A stretch of DNA of 64,000 bases, taken from Comamonas sp. SCN 65-56. GTDB taxonomy: Bacteria; Pseudomonadota; Gammaproteobacteria; Burkholderiales; Burkholderiaceae_C. Made by a program: the position numbers and the translations under genes. Positions 51,467-60,036 of this stretch are shown in pieces. A model generated the notes under the pieces. That model was not told where the DNA came from, searched no databases, and saw nothing but the letters and a program-made list of their open reading frames with translations. The DNA lies in assembly GCF_001724135.1 (NCBI RefSeq), contig NZ_MEDS01000023.1, positions 30,786 to 94,785 of the forward strand, in the 5' to 3' direction. Position 1 is the stretch's first letter. Every line of letters begins with the position of its first letter.

Positions 51467-52903
51467 ATGAACCACGGCCCGAACAGCAACGACGCGCAGC
51501 TCCCTCCCGGCTGGCTTGAAATCACCTCCATGGACATGGAGGCGCAGGGCGTGGCGCACCGCGACGATGGCAAGGTGGTGTTCGTCGACGGCGCCCTGCC
51601 GGGCGAATGGGTCAGCGCTGTTTCGCGCCGCAGCAAGAAGCAATGGGAGCAGGCGGACCTGACCGAGATCCACCGCGAATCCAGCCAGCGCGTGCAGCCG
51701 CATTGCCCGCACTTTGGCCTGCATGCGGGCGCCTGCGGCGGCTGCAAGATGCAGCATCTGGAAGCCTCGGCGCAGGTGGCGGCCAAGCAGCGTGTGCTGG
51801 AGGACAACCTCTGGCACCTGGGAAAGGTGCGGCCTGAAACCCTCTTGCCGGCGATCCACGGCCCCACCTGGGGCTACCGCTACCGCGCGCGCCTGGCGGT
51901 GCGCAACGTGATCAAGAAGGGCACGGTGCTGGTGGGTTTTCACGAGCGCAAAAGCCGCTACATCGCCGATATGCGCATCTGCAAGATTCTGCCGCCGCAC
52001 GTGGATGCGCTGCTGCTGCCGCTGCGCGCGCTGATCGGCTCCATGGCCGCGCGTGACACCTGCCCGCAGATCGAACTCGCCTGCGGTGACGCCGTGACGG
52101 TGCTGGTGCTGCGCCACCTGGAGCCGCTGGCCGAGGCGGACTTGCAGCTGCTGCGCGCCTTTTCGCAGCAGCACGGCGTGCAATGGTGGCTGCAGCCCAA
52201 GGGCCCGGACAGCGCGCATCCGCTGCAGGCGGACGGGGCGCCACTGAGCTACAGCCTGCCGGAATTCGGCATCACGATCGCGTTTCGCCCTACCGATTTC
52301 ACCCAGGTCAATCCGCACATCAACCGCGTGCTGGTGGGGCGAGCGTTGCGCCTGCTGGCGCCGCGGACAAGCGATCGCGTGATCGACTGGTTCTGCGGCC
52401 TGGGCAATTTCACCTTGCCGATTGCCACGCGCGCGGGCAGGGTGCTGGGCGTGGAGGGCAGCAGCGCATTGATTGCCAGAGCCAGGGAGAATTTTGATGA
52501 AAACAAGGCCCTTGCGCATACTGGTCAAGCGCTGGCAGCTACTGAATTTGAAGTATCCAATCTGTTCGAAATGACGGCTCAGGCGCTGATGGCGCACGGC
52601 AGCGCCCAGCGTTGGTTGGTCGATCCGCCGCGCGAGGGCGCGTTCGCCTTGGTCAAGGCGCTGGCCGATATTCATCAGGCCCGCATCGCTGTGGAAGGCG
52701 CTGCCGCATTGCCAGCTGAAGTGCAGACCTGGCAGCCCCCGCAGCGCATCGTCTATGTGAGCTGCAACCCGGCCACGCTGGCGCGCGATGCCGGTTTGCT
52801 GGTGCACCAAGCGGGCTATCGTTGCACGGCAGCCGGCGTGATCAACATGTTCCCGCACACCGCGCATGTGGAGAGCATGGCGGTGTTTGAGCTGGATGCC
52901 TGA
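51467..52903 (+). CDS. rlmD: 23S rRNA (uracil1939-C5)-methyltransferase
   Basis: 478 aa. TRAM domain at the N-terminus, then Fe-S cysteines in [18 protein letters not shown] and a fourth Cys in MRICKIL. The SAM site is [14 protein letters not shown], with DPPREGAF and the nucleophile in [15 protein letters not shown] at 51467. The insertion at residues about 345-361 ([17 protein letters not shown]), in the loop after the SAM site, is a dispersed repeat read in frame. An unusual Ala-rich stretch near 410 ([12 protein letters not shown]) may be a second, decayed one. Confidence 0.95.
   Translation: MNHGPNSNDAQLPPGWLEITSMDMEAQGVAHRDDGKVVFVDGALPGEWVSAVSRRSKKQWEQADLTEIHRESSQRVQPHCPHFGLHAGACGGCKMQHLEASAQVAAKQRVLEDNLWHLGKVRPETLLPAIHGPTWGYRYRARLAVRNVIKKGTVLVGFHERKSRYIADMRICKILPPHVDALLLPLRALIGSMAARDTCPQIELACGDAVTVLVLRHLEPLAEADLQLLRAFSQQHGVQWWLQPKGPDSAHPLQADGAPLSYSLPEFGITIAFRPTDFTQVNPHINRVLVGRALRLLAPRTSDRVIDWFCGLGNFTLPIATRAGRVLGVEGSSALIARARENFDENKALAHTGQALAATEFEVSNLFEMTAQALMAHGSAQRWLVDPPREGAFALVKALADIHQARIAVEGAAALPAEVQTWQPPQRIVYVSCNPATLARDAGLLVHQAGYRCTAAGVINMFPHTAHVESMAVFELDA
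52500..52548 (-). repeat. dispersed palindromic repeat, copy K (inside rlmD)
   Basis: Plus strand: AAAACAAGGCCCTTGCGCAT, then GGTCAAGCGCTGGCAGCTAC, then TGAATTTG. Reverse orientation; translated [14 protein letters not shown]. Confidence 0.85.
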
Positions 52904-52909
52904 GGGCGC

Positions 52910-53293
52910 TCAGCCGCGATTGCGTGACGAGGATTTGGCCGGAGCCTCCTCGTCGTCCTCCGGCGCTGCCTTGGGTGCAGCCTTGGGTGCTTGCGTGAGC
53001 ACCGAAGGCACGCCTTCGACCTTGTTCTCGCGCATGTAGGCGTCCATTTCCTTCCAGCCGGCGTAGATGTTGGCCTTGGGCGCCTTGGGGTTGAGCGTGT
53101 AGCAGTCTTCCAGGCCGCGCATCGCATAGCGGCAGGCACCGCCTATGGCCTGCGCTTCCGCTTCACGTGCCTGTACGCGTGGATCGGGTCCCAGACCGGG
53201 GATGTCGCAGCCGGCCAGCAGCACCAGTGCCATCGCACTCAGGGCTGCGCGTGCGGTGATGGCTGCGCGATGGCGGCGGGTGGTGTGAGACAT
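52910..53293 (-). CDS. small lipoprotein
   Basis: 127 aa, unknown function. A basic N-terminus, then ALSAMALVLLAGC: a lipobox with Cys at about residue 29. The mature part contains a conserved-looking GGACRYAMRGLEDCYTLNPK AP segment with two Cys, followed by an acidic and Ser/Arg low-complexity tail. ATG at 53293. Convergent with rlmD, 6 bp between ends; separated from the upstream gene by a strong terminator. Confidence 0.7.
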   Translation of the reverse strand: MSHTTRRHRAAITARAALSAMALVLLAGCDIPGLGPDPRVQAREAEAQAIGGACRYAMRGLEDCYTLNPKAPKANIYAGWKEMDAYMRENKVEGVPSVLTQAPKAAPKAAPEDDEEAPAKSSSRNRG

Positions 53294-53335
53294 GCCCTCA
53301 TTATCGGCAGCTGCGGCTGTCAATTGAGTGCGGGC

Positions 53336-53364
53336 AAAAAAAATGCCCCGCCAGGCGGGGCATT
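53336..53364 (-). terminator. terminator of the Bax-inhibitor-1 family gene
   Basis: AATGCCCCGCC and GGCGGGGCATT (11-bp arms around one base) followed on the minus strand by eight Ts. Confidence 0.93.
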
Positions 53365-53381
53365 CGTGCGGGGCGTTGGCG

Positions 53382-54077
53382 TCAGTCGCTGTTGCCGCCA
53401 AAAATGCCCAGCAGTGCCAGCAGACTCTGGAATACGTTGAAGATGTCCAGGTAAAGGGCCAGCGTGGCGCTGATGTAGTTGGTTTCGCCGCCGTCGAGCA
53501 CGCGCTTGATGTCGTACAGCATGAAGGCGCTGAAGATGCCGATTGCGGCGACCGAGATCGCCAGCATGCCGGCGGTGGAGCCGACGAAGACGTTGATGAC
53601 CGCGCCGATCACCAGCACGATGGCGCCGACGAACAGCCATTTGCCCAGACCCGAGAGGTCGCGCTTGATCACGCTGGACAGGCTTGCCATCACGAAGAAC
53701 ACGCCGGCGGTACCGGCGAAGGCCGTCATGATCAGGCTGGCGCCGTTGCTCTTGCCCAGCACCATGCCGATCAGGTTGGACAGCATCAGGCCCATGAAGA
53801 AGGTGAAGGCCAGCAGTACGGCCACGCCCTTGCCGGAGTTCTTGGTCTTCTCGATCGCGAACATGAAGGCGAAGGCGCCGCCCAGAAAGACGATCAGGCC
53901 CACGCCGCCGCGCATGGCTTGCATGATGCCGGTGGCAACGCCGACCCAGGCACCGAGCACCGTGGGCACCAGGCTGAGTGCCAGCAGCCAATAGGTATTG
54001 CGCAGAACGCGGTGGCGCTCCTCGCTGGAAACGCCGTAGCCGGCAGCGGAACCCATGCGGGTAATGTCGGTGTTCAT
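53382..54077 (-). CDS. Bax inhibitor-1/YccA family membrane protein
   Basis: 231 aa with seven predicted membrane helices (for example LLALSLVPTVLGAWVGVATG and LIVFLGGAFAFMFAIEK). The final loop ISATLALYLDIFNVFQSLLA with its acidic residue is the family signature; relatives include YccA, which modulates FtsH, and BsYetJ, a pH-sensitive calcium leak. ATG at 54077 follows GGAGGAAACC. Divergent from the GlcG-type gene across a region with two inverted repeats. Confidence 0.9.
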   Translation of the reverse strand: MNTDITRMGSAAGYGVSSEERHRVLRNTYWLLALSLVPTVLGAWVGVATGIMQAMRGGVGLIVFLGGAFAFMFAIEKTKNSGKGVAVLLAFTFFMGLMLSNLIGMVLGKSNGASLIMTAFAGTAGVFFVMASLSSVIKRDLSGLGKWLFVGAIVLVIGAVINVFVGSTAGMLAISVAAIGIFSAFMLYDIKRVLDGGETNYISATLALYLDIFNVFQSLLALLGIFGGNSD

Positions 54078-54147
54078 GGTCTTGGTTTCCTCCATGCGGC
54101 ACATGCCGCTGACCTGTTGATTCTATGTGGTGCAAAAAGTGCCCGAT

Positions 54148-54230
54148 GCAATACCGCCGTATTGCCTTGTTTCGAGTCAGAAGTGTTTTGCATGCAGATA
54201 TTGTGTGCCGATATCCGTATCGGGCTATGC
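54148..54230. promoter_or_regulatory. two inverted repeats in the yccA-like/glcG-like divergent region
   Basis: GCAATAC, CGCC, GTATTGC at 54148-54165 and CCGATA, TCCG, TATCGG at 54208-54223. The second lies in the spacer of a possible promoter for the GlcG-type gene, TTGTGT (54201-54206), 18 bp, TATGCT (54225-54230). They are candidate operators. Confidence 0.4.
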
Positions 54231-54262
54231 TGGTGGTTTTTCAAACCATACGGAGCCCATGC

Positions 54263-54670
54263 ATGAAAACCCAATCCACCCTTGAATTGTCCGATGTGAA
54301 GCAGATTGCCGCGGCTGCCGAAGCCGAGGCGCTGAAGAATGGCTGGGCCGTGGCGATTGCCATCGTCGACGCGGGCGGCCACCCGTTGTGGCTGCAGCGC
54401 CTGGACGGCTGCGCGCAGATGTCGGCTTATGTGGCGCCGGCCAAGGCGCGCTCGGCGGCTCTGGGCCGGCGCGAGACCAGGAACTTCGAGGAAATGATCA
54501 ACAACGGGCGCACGGCGTTTCTGTCGGTGCCCGAACTCGATGGCCTGATGGAAGGCGGCGTGCCCATCATGAAGGATGGTCAGTGCATCGGCGCCGTCGG
54601 CGTGAGCGGCGTGAAATCGGTGCAGGACGCGCAGGTGGCGCAGGCCGGCATTGCGGCGCTGGGGCTGTAG
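54263..54670 (+). CDS. GlcG/HbpS-type (DUF336) protein
   Basis: 135 aa, one DUF336 domain: AEAEALKNGWAVAIAIVDAG, HPLWLQRLDG, KARSAA, and the C-terminal GVPIMKDGQCIGAVGVSGV. The family includes haem-binding HbpS and GlcG of the glycolate operon, often adjacent to flavin or oxidase genes, none of which is here. ATG at 54263 with GGAG seven bases upstream. A 9-bp hairpin follows the stop. Confidence 0.85.
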   Translation: MKTQSTLELSDVKQIAAAAEAEALKNGWAVAIAIVDAGGHPLWLQRLDGCAQMSAYVAPAKARSAALGRRETRNFEEMINNGRTAFLSVPELDGLMEGGVPIMKDGQCIGAVGVSGVKSVQDAQVAQAGIAALGL

Positions 54671-54681
54671 GACGACGGTAG

Positions 54682-54703
54682 CCGATAGCCTTGAGGCTAT
54701 CGG
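54682..54703 (+). terminator. hairpin after the GlcG-type gene
   Basis: CCGATAGCC, loop TTGA, GGCTATCGG: 9-bp perfect stem 12 bp after the stop, but with only a weak T-rich stretch (ATTGAATTTT) downstream. Confidence 0.6.
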
Positions 54704-54846
54704 AGCCATTGAATTTTCGAATGCAGGCCATGAGTCAAGTGCCTATACTGGGCTGGTGGTCGCACTTGCGACACACCGATGGGCGGCGAGCCCTTGTGAC
54801 ATGCCGCTTTTCTTAAAGTGCATAGCAACGAAAAGGAGTACGAGGC

Positions 54847-55425
54847 ATGGCTGAAATTCATGGACCGCAGCGCTTGGGGCCGTTGACGCCGTTTGTCGGT
54901 CACTGGGAGGGCAATGTCGGCGTTGACCTGTCCTACCACAACGAGGATGACGAGACCGGCAAGACCAGCTATTTCGAGAAGGCGTGGTTCAAGCCGATTC
55001 CCCAGACCAAGAATGGCAAGCAGGTGCTTGAGGGCCTGAACTACGGGATGACCGCCTGGCGTCACGGCGAGGAAGCGATGGATCCATTCCACGACGAGGT
55101 CGGCTTCCTGCTCTGGGACAAGGCGACCGGTCAGATCCTGCGTACCGTGGTATTTGGCCGTGGCATCGCGATTCAGGCGGGCAGCATCGCCAAGCCGCGC
55201 GATACGGTGTTGCACTTCAATGCCAAACCGGGCGACCCCTGCCTGGGCATTCTGCAAAACCCTTATCTGAAGGAGCGTGCGGAGCTGATGGATTTCAAGA
55301 GCAGCTTCACCTTCAACAAGGATGGAACCTTGAGCTATGACTCCACGCTGGTGCTCAGGCTGGTGGCCGATGGCAACAAGGAGATGAAGCACACCGACAC
55401 CAATACGCTGCACAAGGTGGGTTGA
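54847..55425 (+). CDS. nitrobindin-like heme-binding beta-barrel protein
   Basis: 192 aa. PLTPFVGHWEGNVGVDLSYH matches the family opening (G-x-W-x-G), and the C-terminus MKHTDTNTLHKV has the His/Thr/Asn/Leu pattern where nitrobindins place the proximal haem His. Such ten-stranded barrels bind ferric haem and scavenge peroxynitrite or NO. No signal peptide. ATG at 54847 with AAGGAG nine bases upstream. TATACT at 54744-54749 is a possible -10. A UUCG-loop terminator follows. Confidence 0.75.
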   Translation: MAEIHGPQRLGPLTPFVGHWEGNVGVDLSYHNEDDETGKTSYFEKAWFKPIPQTKNGKQVLEGLNYGMTAWRHGEEAMDPFHDEVGFLLWDKATGQILRTVVFGRGIAIQAGSIAKPRDTVLHFNAKPGDPCLGILQNPYLKERAELMDFKSSFTFNKDGTLSYDSTLVLRLVADGNKEMKHTDTNTLHKVG

Positions 55426-55440
55426 AGGACTAACGCATCA

Positions 55441-55470
55441 AAAAAGCGGCCTCTTCGGAGGCTGTTTTTG
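55441..55470. terminator. terminator with UUCG tetraloop
   Basis: AAAAAGCGGCCTC, TTCG, GAGGCTGTTTTT: stem of about eight pairs (one wobble) with A and T tracts on either side, so active on both strands. Confidence 0.85.
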
Positions 55471-55621
55471 CCTGCTGCGCTCGGGGACTTATGCGTGGCG
55501 GCGTTTCGTTTGCTTTCAAATCGATGTGCAGCCTTCACGCGGCGAAGGCAGGCGATCACGTCGGGCGCTTACGGTGCGTGCGTGGCCCGATGCAGGTCAC
55601 GTCCGAACAAGGAGACTGGCC

Positions 55622-56686
55622 ATGACCCACCTTCACGACCCCGTGTTGCGTTTGTTTCGGTGGCCCGCCATCGCGCTGGCTTGCGCTGGGGCGCTGGGGC
55701 TGGGGGGTTGTGGTGGCGGTGCGGATGAGGGCCCCGCTGGCGGTGGCACCCTGCCGCCCCAGGGGGTAGGCCTGGCGGCACGCGTGGCGGCCGCGACGCA
55801 GACCGCGCAAAGCGAGGGCAACGACTGCGCACCGCTGCGCCCCTTCTACTGGGAGGTGGGCGACGCGCAGGGCCGTTTGGGCGGCGCTTCGGTGACCGGG
55901 CCGGAACAGACTGCAGTTTCGGATGACACTGTGATGGCGATTGCGTCGGCGTCGAAGTGGTTGTACGGGGCCTACGTGGTGCAGTGGCGCCACGGCCAGC
56001 CGAGCGACGACGACGTGAAATTCCTCACGTTTCGCAGCGGCTACACCCATTTTTCACGGTGTCTTCCCGGGCAAACGGTCGACGCGTGCGAGGCCTATGC
56101 CAACAATGGCGTGTATTCGCCGGCTGCCGATGGTCTGTTCTCCTATGGCGGTGGCCACATGGAAAAACATGCCAGTCTGATCGGGCTAGGCGCAGCTGAC
56201 AATGCCGCGCTGGCGGTGGCCGTGCAGGGCCAGCTTGGCAGCGACGTGGCGCTGTGGTACGCCCAGCCGCAGCTTGCCGGTGGCGTGGTGACCAGTGCCG
56301 CCAGTTACGCCGTGTTCCTGCGCAAAGTCCTCTCAGGCCAATTGCTGATGAAGGCGGCGCTTGGCACGCATGCGGTGTGTACCAACCCGGCCACCTGTGC
56401 CCAGGCGCTCAATGCGCCGGTGCCCCGCACCGAGAGTTTCCATTACTCGATCGGGCACTGGGTGGAAGATGACCCTGTCGATGGCGACGGCGCGTTCAGC
56501 AGCGCCGGGGCATTTGGTTTTTATCCCTGGATCGATGCGAGCGAGCACTGGTACGGCATCCTTGCCCGCCACGACGTGAGCGGCATCACCAATCCGGATG
56601 CCCCCGATTCGGGTGGCCAGGGCTACGCATCGCTGCGTTGCGGTCGCCTGATCCGCGCGGCCTGGATCGACGGCGTGGCACGTTGA
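55622..56686 (+). CDS. lipoprotein with serine-hydrolase (beta-lactamase-like) features
   Basis: 354 aa. Signal peptide with lipobox LGLGGC (Cys near 31), then a Gly-rich linker. AIASASKWLYGAYVV has an S-x-x-K tetrad (SASK) like penicillin-binding enzymes, and YSIGHWVED and a late SSAGAFGFYPWID segment fit the fold loosely. It carries several Cys pairs, likely disulfides. ATG at 55622 follows AAGGAGA. Substrate unknown; alone between the nitrobindin-like gene and exbD. The annotation is by motif only. Confidence 0.6.
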   Translation: MTHLHDPVLRLFRWPAIALACAGALGLGGCGGGADEGPAGGGTLPPQGVGLAARVAAATQTAQSEGNDCAPLRPFYWEVGDAQGRLGGASVTGPEQTAVSDDTVMAIASASKWLYGAYVVQWRHGQPSDDDVKFLTFRSGYTHFSRCLPGQTVDACEAYANNGVYSPAADGLFSYGGGHMEKHASLIGLGAADNAALAVAVQGQLGSDVALWYAQPQLAGGVVTSAASYAVFLRKVLSGQLLMKAALGTHAVCTNPATCAQALNAPVPRTESFHYSIGHWVEDDPVDGDGAFSSAGAFGFYPWIDASEHWYGILARHDVSGITNPDAPDSGGQGYASLRCGRLIRAAWIDGVAR

Positions 56687-56710
56687 GCGCCACGCGGGCC
56701 AAAGAAAGGC

Positions 56711-57124
56711 TCAGTCCTTTTCCGGATCGGTCACGAAACCGATCTTGCGTATGCCTGCGCGCTGCGCCGCCGACATGGCCTTGGCCACATATTCGTAGCG
56801 CACGTCCTTGTCGCCGCGGATGTGCAGGTCGGGTTGTGGGTCCTTGGAGGCTTCCTGGTACAGGCGCGCCTCCAGTTCTTCGGGCGTGATGTCGGTCTCG
56901 TTCCAGTGGTAGCGGCCATCGGCGGTGATCGTCAGGCGGATGGTTTCGGGCTGGACGATCTCTTTCTGGCTCACGGCGCGTGGCAGCTGCACCGGCACGG
57001 CGTGGTTCATCACCGGGATGGTGATGATGAAAATGATGAGCAGCACCAGCGTGACGTCGACCAGTGGCGTCACGTTGATCTCGTTCATCACGTCATCGGT
57101 GTCGTCCTGCGTTCCGAAGGACAT
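56711..57124 (-). CDS. exbD: ExbD, TonB-system energising protein
   Basis: 137 aa. A single N-terminal membrane helix VTPLVDVTLVLLIIFIITIP with the essential proton-carrying Asp (PLVD), then a periplasmic domain ending IGFVTDPEKD. It works with ExbB as the proton motor that drives TonB-dependent import. ATG at 57124, 4 bp after exbB. Last gene of bfd-tonB-exbB-exbD. Confidence 0.94.
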   Translation of the reverse strand: MSFGTQDDTDDVMNEINVTPLVDVTLVLLIIFIITIPVMNHAVPVQLPRAVSQKEIVQPETIRLTITADGRYHWNETDITPEELEARLYQEASKDPQPDLHIRGDKDVRYEYVAKAMSAAQRAGIRKIGFVTDPEKD

Positions 57125-57128
57125 GGCC

Positions 57129-57845
57129 TCAGCCCTTCTTCATCGGCAGCACGTTGCCGGCTTCGCCGGGCGGGTTCACGCGCGCGCCGGTGACGAAATA
57201 GGCGTGCAGGTCGTGCGCGAAGCTGCCGAGCTGGTTCAGGATCCACTTGTTGCCGCGCACCAGCGCGTTGTAGCCCAGCACCGCGGGGATCGCGACCGCC
57301 AGACCGAAGGCGGTCATGATGAGCGCCTCGCCGATCGGGCCGGCGACCTTGTCTATGGTAGAGGCGCCCGCGCTGCTGATCGCCATCAGCGCGTGGTAGA
57401 TGCCCCAGACTGTGCCAAACAGGCCGACGAAGGGTGCGGTCGAGCCTATGGACGCTAGCACGGCCAGGCCGGACTGGATGCTGGCGGTGAACTCGTCGAT
57501 GCAGTTGCGCAGGCAGCGCGTGATCCAGTCGCTCACGTCCAGCGTGTCGTGCAAATGGGTCTGGGTGTTGCGGTGGTGTGCGTTGGCCTCGCGTGCCTCC
57601 AGCGCCAGGTAGATGAACGGATTGCCCGGGCGGTTGCCCAGCTTGGTCAGGCCGGCGGCGAAGTCTTCGCTGTGCCAGAAGTCGCGCGCGTTGCGTGCAT
57701 CGCGCTTGAAACGCACGATGTTCAATGCCTTCACGATGATCACTATCCAGGTCAGCAGCGACATGCCCAGCAGCAATGCTGCCGTGGCCCGGGTGACGAA
57801 GTCTCCCTGTTCCCAGAGGTGCCAGAGGCCGAGTTGTGATTCCAT
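57129..57845 (-). CDS. exbB: ExbB, TonB-system motor protein
   Basis: 238 aa with three membrane helices (LLLGMSLLTWIVIIVKALNI; SIGSTAPFVGLFGTVWGIYH; GEALIMTAFGLAVAIPAVLG). The APFVGLFGTVWG and TAFGLAVAIPAV motifs line the pore around ExbD. ATG at 57845, 9 bp downstream of tonB. Confidence 0.94.
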   Translation of the reverse strand: MESQLGLWHLWEQGDFVTRATAALLLGMSLLTWIVIIVKALNIVRFKRDARNARDFWHSEDFAAGLTKLGNRPGNPFIYLALEAREANAHHRNTQTHLHDTLDVSDWITRCLRNCIDEFTASIQSGLAVLASIGSTAPFVGLFGTVWGIYHALMAISSAGASTIDKVAGPIGEALIMTAFGLAVAIPAVLGYNALVRGNKWILNQLGSFAHDLHAYFVTGARVNPPGEAGNVLPMKKG

Positions 57846-57854
57846 GGTGTGTCT

Positions 57855-58607
57855 TCAGTGGGTCAGAACGAAATTGATGGGCTGCAGGTGCCACATGGCT
57901 TCGGGCACGCCGTTCTTGGTGCCGGGCACGAAACGCCAGCGCGAGACGGTCTTGACCGCCGCCTGGTCCAGTCGCTCAAAGCCGCTGGATTCTTTCACCT
58001 GCACCTGCTGCGGCAGACCGTCGGTGCCGATCAGCACGCGCAGCACGACGAGGCCTTGCTCGCCCAGACGCCGGCTGACGGCGGGGTAGGTGGGCGGCGG
58101 GTTGTTCAGGTAGCTGGCGTTGCTGGAGGGCGCGACCACGGCCGGTGCCGCTGGCGGGGCCGGCGGTGCGGGTGGCGGCGGCGCCACGGGTGCCAGGATG
58201 GGCGGCGCTGGCGGTTGCGGTTCGACCACGCCTACGGGGGCGTCAGGCGCTGGCGCCGTGTCTGCAAGGGCCACCGGCATCGGCGCCGGCTGCGGTGCCA
58301 CTGCCTTGCGTGGCGATGGCGCGTGGCGCACCGTGGGCGGCGGCGGTGGTGCCTTGGGTTTGGGTGGCGCGGGCGGTGGCGGCGGGAGAGGAACGGGCGG
58401 TGCCGGCGCTGGCGTGGGTGGTGGTGGGGGTGCGGGGGTGATGAGATCGCTGATCACCTGCACTGGCACGATCACTTCCACGGCCTGGCGCAGCAGACCG
58501 TTTTGCGCCGCCCACAGTGCAAGCACATGGAGCGCCACGACCGAGCCGACGATGGCGGTGGTGCGGCTGAGGCCGGTGGTACGGGCGTATGGCTCGAAGT
58601 GACTCAT
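57855..58607 (-). CDS. tonB: TonB protein
   Basis: 250 aa. Membrane anchor at about 17-35, then an exceptionally Pro/Ala-rich spacer (residues about 57-165, with APPPPPTPAPAPPVPLPPPP-like runs). The C-terminal TonB domain contains PPTYPAVSRRLGEQGLVVLR and VKTVSRWRFVPGTKNG. It transmits energy to outer-membrane receptors. ATG at 58607. A dispersed repeat lies between it and bfd. Confidence 0.94.
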   Translation of the reverse strand: MSHFEPYARTTGLSRTTAIVGSVVALHVLALWAAQNGLLRQAVEVIVPVQVISDLITPAPPPPPTPAPAPPVPLPPPPPAPPKPKAPPPPPTVRHAPSPRKAVAPQPAPMPVALADTAPAPDAPVGVVEPQPPAPPILAPVAPPPPAPPAPPAAPAVVAPSSNASYLNNPPPTYPAVSRRLGEQGLVVLRVLIGTDGLPQQVQVKESSGFERLDQAAVKTVSRWRFVPGTKNGVPEAMWHLQPINFVLTH

Positions 58608-58656
58608 GAAAAGATAGCTGGCAGCGCCCGCCCGGACAGCGCTGCAGGTGTATTCA
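58608..58656 (+). repeat. dispersed palindromic repeat, copy M (bfd-tonB gap)
   Basis: AAAAGATAGCTGGCAGCGCC, then CGCCCGGACAGCGCTGCAGG, then TGTATTCAAG. Left arm and right arm pair as in the other copies. It separates bfd from the rest of the operon. Confidence 0.75.
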
Positions 58657-58682
58657 AGAAGAATGAGGCAGTAGCAGCCGGT

Positions 58683-58907
58683 TCAGCCAGCAAAGGTGTG
58701 CCGGGCTGCCTGATCAGCTTCGTTGTGCAATGCGGCAACGGTTGCTGACGCACTGCACTGCGCAGCCACCTCGCGTGCCGTCTGCTCGCAGCAGCCGCAC
58801 TGGGTGGCGACGCCGAGCTCCATCTGGATTTCGTCAAAGCTCAGGCCGGCGCGCGCGTGGCGTGCGATCTCGCGGTCGGAAATGCGGTGGCAGACACAGA
58901 CGATCAT
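58683..58907 (-). CDS. bfd: bacterioferritin-associated ferredoxin
   Basis: 74 aa. A [2Fe-2S] protein that releases iron from bacterioferritin. MIVCVCHRISDREI gives the C-x-C pair and QCGCCEQTAREV the C-x-x-C pair. The C-terminal 25 residues are Ala-rich and unconserved. ATG at 58907. It is the first gene of an iron-uptake operon whose promoter overlaps a Fur-like site. Confidence 0.93.
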   Translation of the reverse strand: MIVCVCHRISDREIARHARAGLSFDEIQMELGVATQCGCCEQTAREVAAQCSASATVAALHNEADQAARHTFAG

Positions 58908-58937
58908 GACAACAGTTCAGAAGCTCATGTGCTTGCG

Positions 58938-58965
58938 ATTATAAATGAGAATCTGTCGCATTCAA
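58938..58965 (-). promoter_or_regulatory. bfd-tonB promoter overlapped by a Fur-like box
   Basis: On the minus strand TTGAAT (58965-58960), 16 bp, TATAAT (58943-58938). Between and over them is GATTCTCATTTATAATC, close to classical Fur boxes of the AAATGAGAATC type (plus strand AAATGAGAATC at 58943-58953). It predicts repression under iron sufficiency. Confidence 0.75.
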
Positions 58966-58993
58966 ATAGTCTTGTCTCTTTTTCTGCACGCAT

Positions 58994-59016
58994 GAAAAAA
59001 CCGGCCTTGGCCGGTT
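58994..59016 (-). terminator. terminator of the SWIB gene
   Basis: AACCGGCC, two bases, GGCCGGTT, followed on the minus strand by six Ts. It also shields the bfd promoter from read-through. Confidence 0.88.
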
Positions 59017-59040
59017 CGTTCATGGTGCACGCACGGCGCT

Positions 59041-59328
59041 TCAGCTGACGTGCTTGCCGATCAGGCCGGCGAGCTCGAACATCGAGACCTGCGACTTGCC
59101 GAACAGCTCCTTGAGCTTGGCGTCGGCGTTGATCATGCGCTTGTTGGTGGCGTCTTGCAGCTTGTGCTTCTTGATGTAGACCCAGAGCTGCTTGACGATT
59201 TCGGTGCGTGCCAGCGGCTTGGCACCAACGACGGCAGCCAGCGCGGCGTCCGGTGTCAGGGGCTTCATGAAGGCGGCGTTCGGGGTGCGCTTTTTGGCGG
59301 CGGGTGCCTTCTTTGCTGCAGTGGCCAT
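59041..59328 (-). CDS. SWIB/MDM2-domain protein
   Basis: 95 aa. A basic N-terminal tail ([20 protein letters not shown]) resembling histone-like tails, then a SWIB domain (about 22-95): [64 protein letters not shown] domains are best known in eukaryotic chromatin remodellers and occur singly in many proteobacteria and chlamydiae, role unclear; DNA or nucleoid association is a guess. ATG at 59328. The 201 bp upstream, to rraA, hold only a possible decayed repeat. Confidence 0.9.
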   Translation of the reverse strand: MATAAKKAPAAKKRTPNAAFMKPLTPDAALAAVVGAKPLARTEIVKQLWVYIKKHKLQDATNKRMINADAKLKELFGKSQVSMFELAGLIGKHVS

Positions 59329-59529
59329 GTTCGGTGTTCCTTGTGTTGTCAAATAGGTGGCGCCAGCGTCAAGCGACGGCTCCACTGGCCCACGGATACT
59401 AGCGGGAATTCAGCGCTTGCCAAGGGGCGGCGCGGTTTTTTGCCACGGTGCTGCGCCGGTTGCGGCATGGCGGCAACAGTGGCGGCGCAAAATCGGCGTT
59501 TCGCTGTTCCATTTTCAACAGTTTCTCCC

Positions 59530-60036
59530 ATGTCCAACCTCCACAACATCAGTACCTGCGACCTGTGCGATGCGCACAAAAACGATACGAGTGGCGCGTT
59601 TCGCGTGTTGCCGCCCGTATTCCTCTCCTTTGGCGGGCGGGCATCGTTCCATGGCTCGGTCAGCACCCTCAAGTGCTTTGAAGACAACGCGCTGGTGAAA
59701 GAGGCTGTCCATCAGCCCGGGGCGGGGCGCGTGCTGGTGGTCGATGGTGGTGGCTCGCTGCGCCGTGCGCTGGTGGGCGGCAACCTGGCGGCGGCGGCGG
59801 CGCGCAACGGCTGGGCCGGCATCGTCGTCAACGGCTGTGTGCGCGACGTGGCCGAGCTCAACGCCGAGGCCGTGGGCCTGCGCGCGCTGGCGCTGATTCC
59901 GATGGCGACCGAAAAGCGCGGCAGCGGCCAGGCCGATGTGCCGGTGCAGGTGCAGGGCGTCTGGGTGCGTCCGGGCGATTGGCTTTATGCCGACGCCGAC
60001 GGCATCGTCGTCAGCGATCGCGCCATACACGGCTGA
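59530..60036 (+). CDS. rraA: RraA family protein (RNase E regulator or HMG/CHA aldolase)
   Basis: 168 aa. [20 protein letters not shown] opens the family; [20 protein letters not shown] followed by CVRDVAEL gives the G-x20-R-D metal/pyruvate site of the aldolase relatives, and [12 protein letters not shown] ends it. RraA binds RNase E; proteins with the full R-D site may instead be 4-hydroxy-4-methyl-2-oxoglutarate aldolases. Sequence alone does not separate them. ATG at 59530. The last 26 bp overlap the convergent EamA gene. Confidence 0.88.
   Translation: MSNLHNISTCDLCDAHKNDTSGAFRVLPPVFLSFGGRASFHGSVSTLKCFEDNALVKEAVHQPGAGRVLVVDGGGSLRRALVGGNLAAAAARNGWAGIVVNGCVRDVAELNAEAVGLRALALIPMATEKRGSGQADVPVQVQGVWVRPGDWLYADADGIVVSDRAIHG

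Noticed and set aside
57990..58480. Gly-rich plus-strand frame opposite tonB
   Set aside because: It is the complement of the TonB Pro-rich spacer.
59409..59441. CAGCGCTTGCCAAGG...GGTTTTTT upstream of rraA as a repeat copy
   Set aside because: Only one arm is recognisable; at best a decayed remnant, so not listed.
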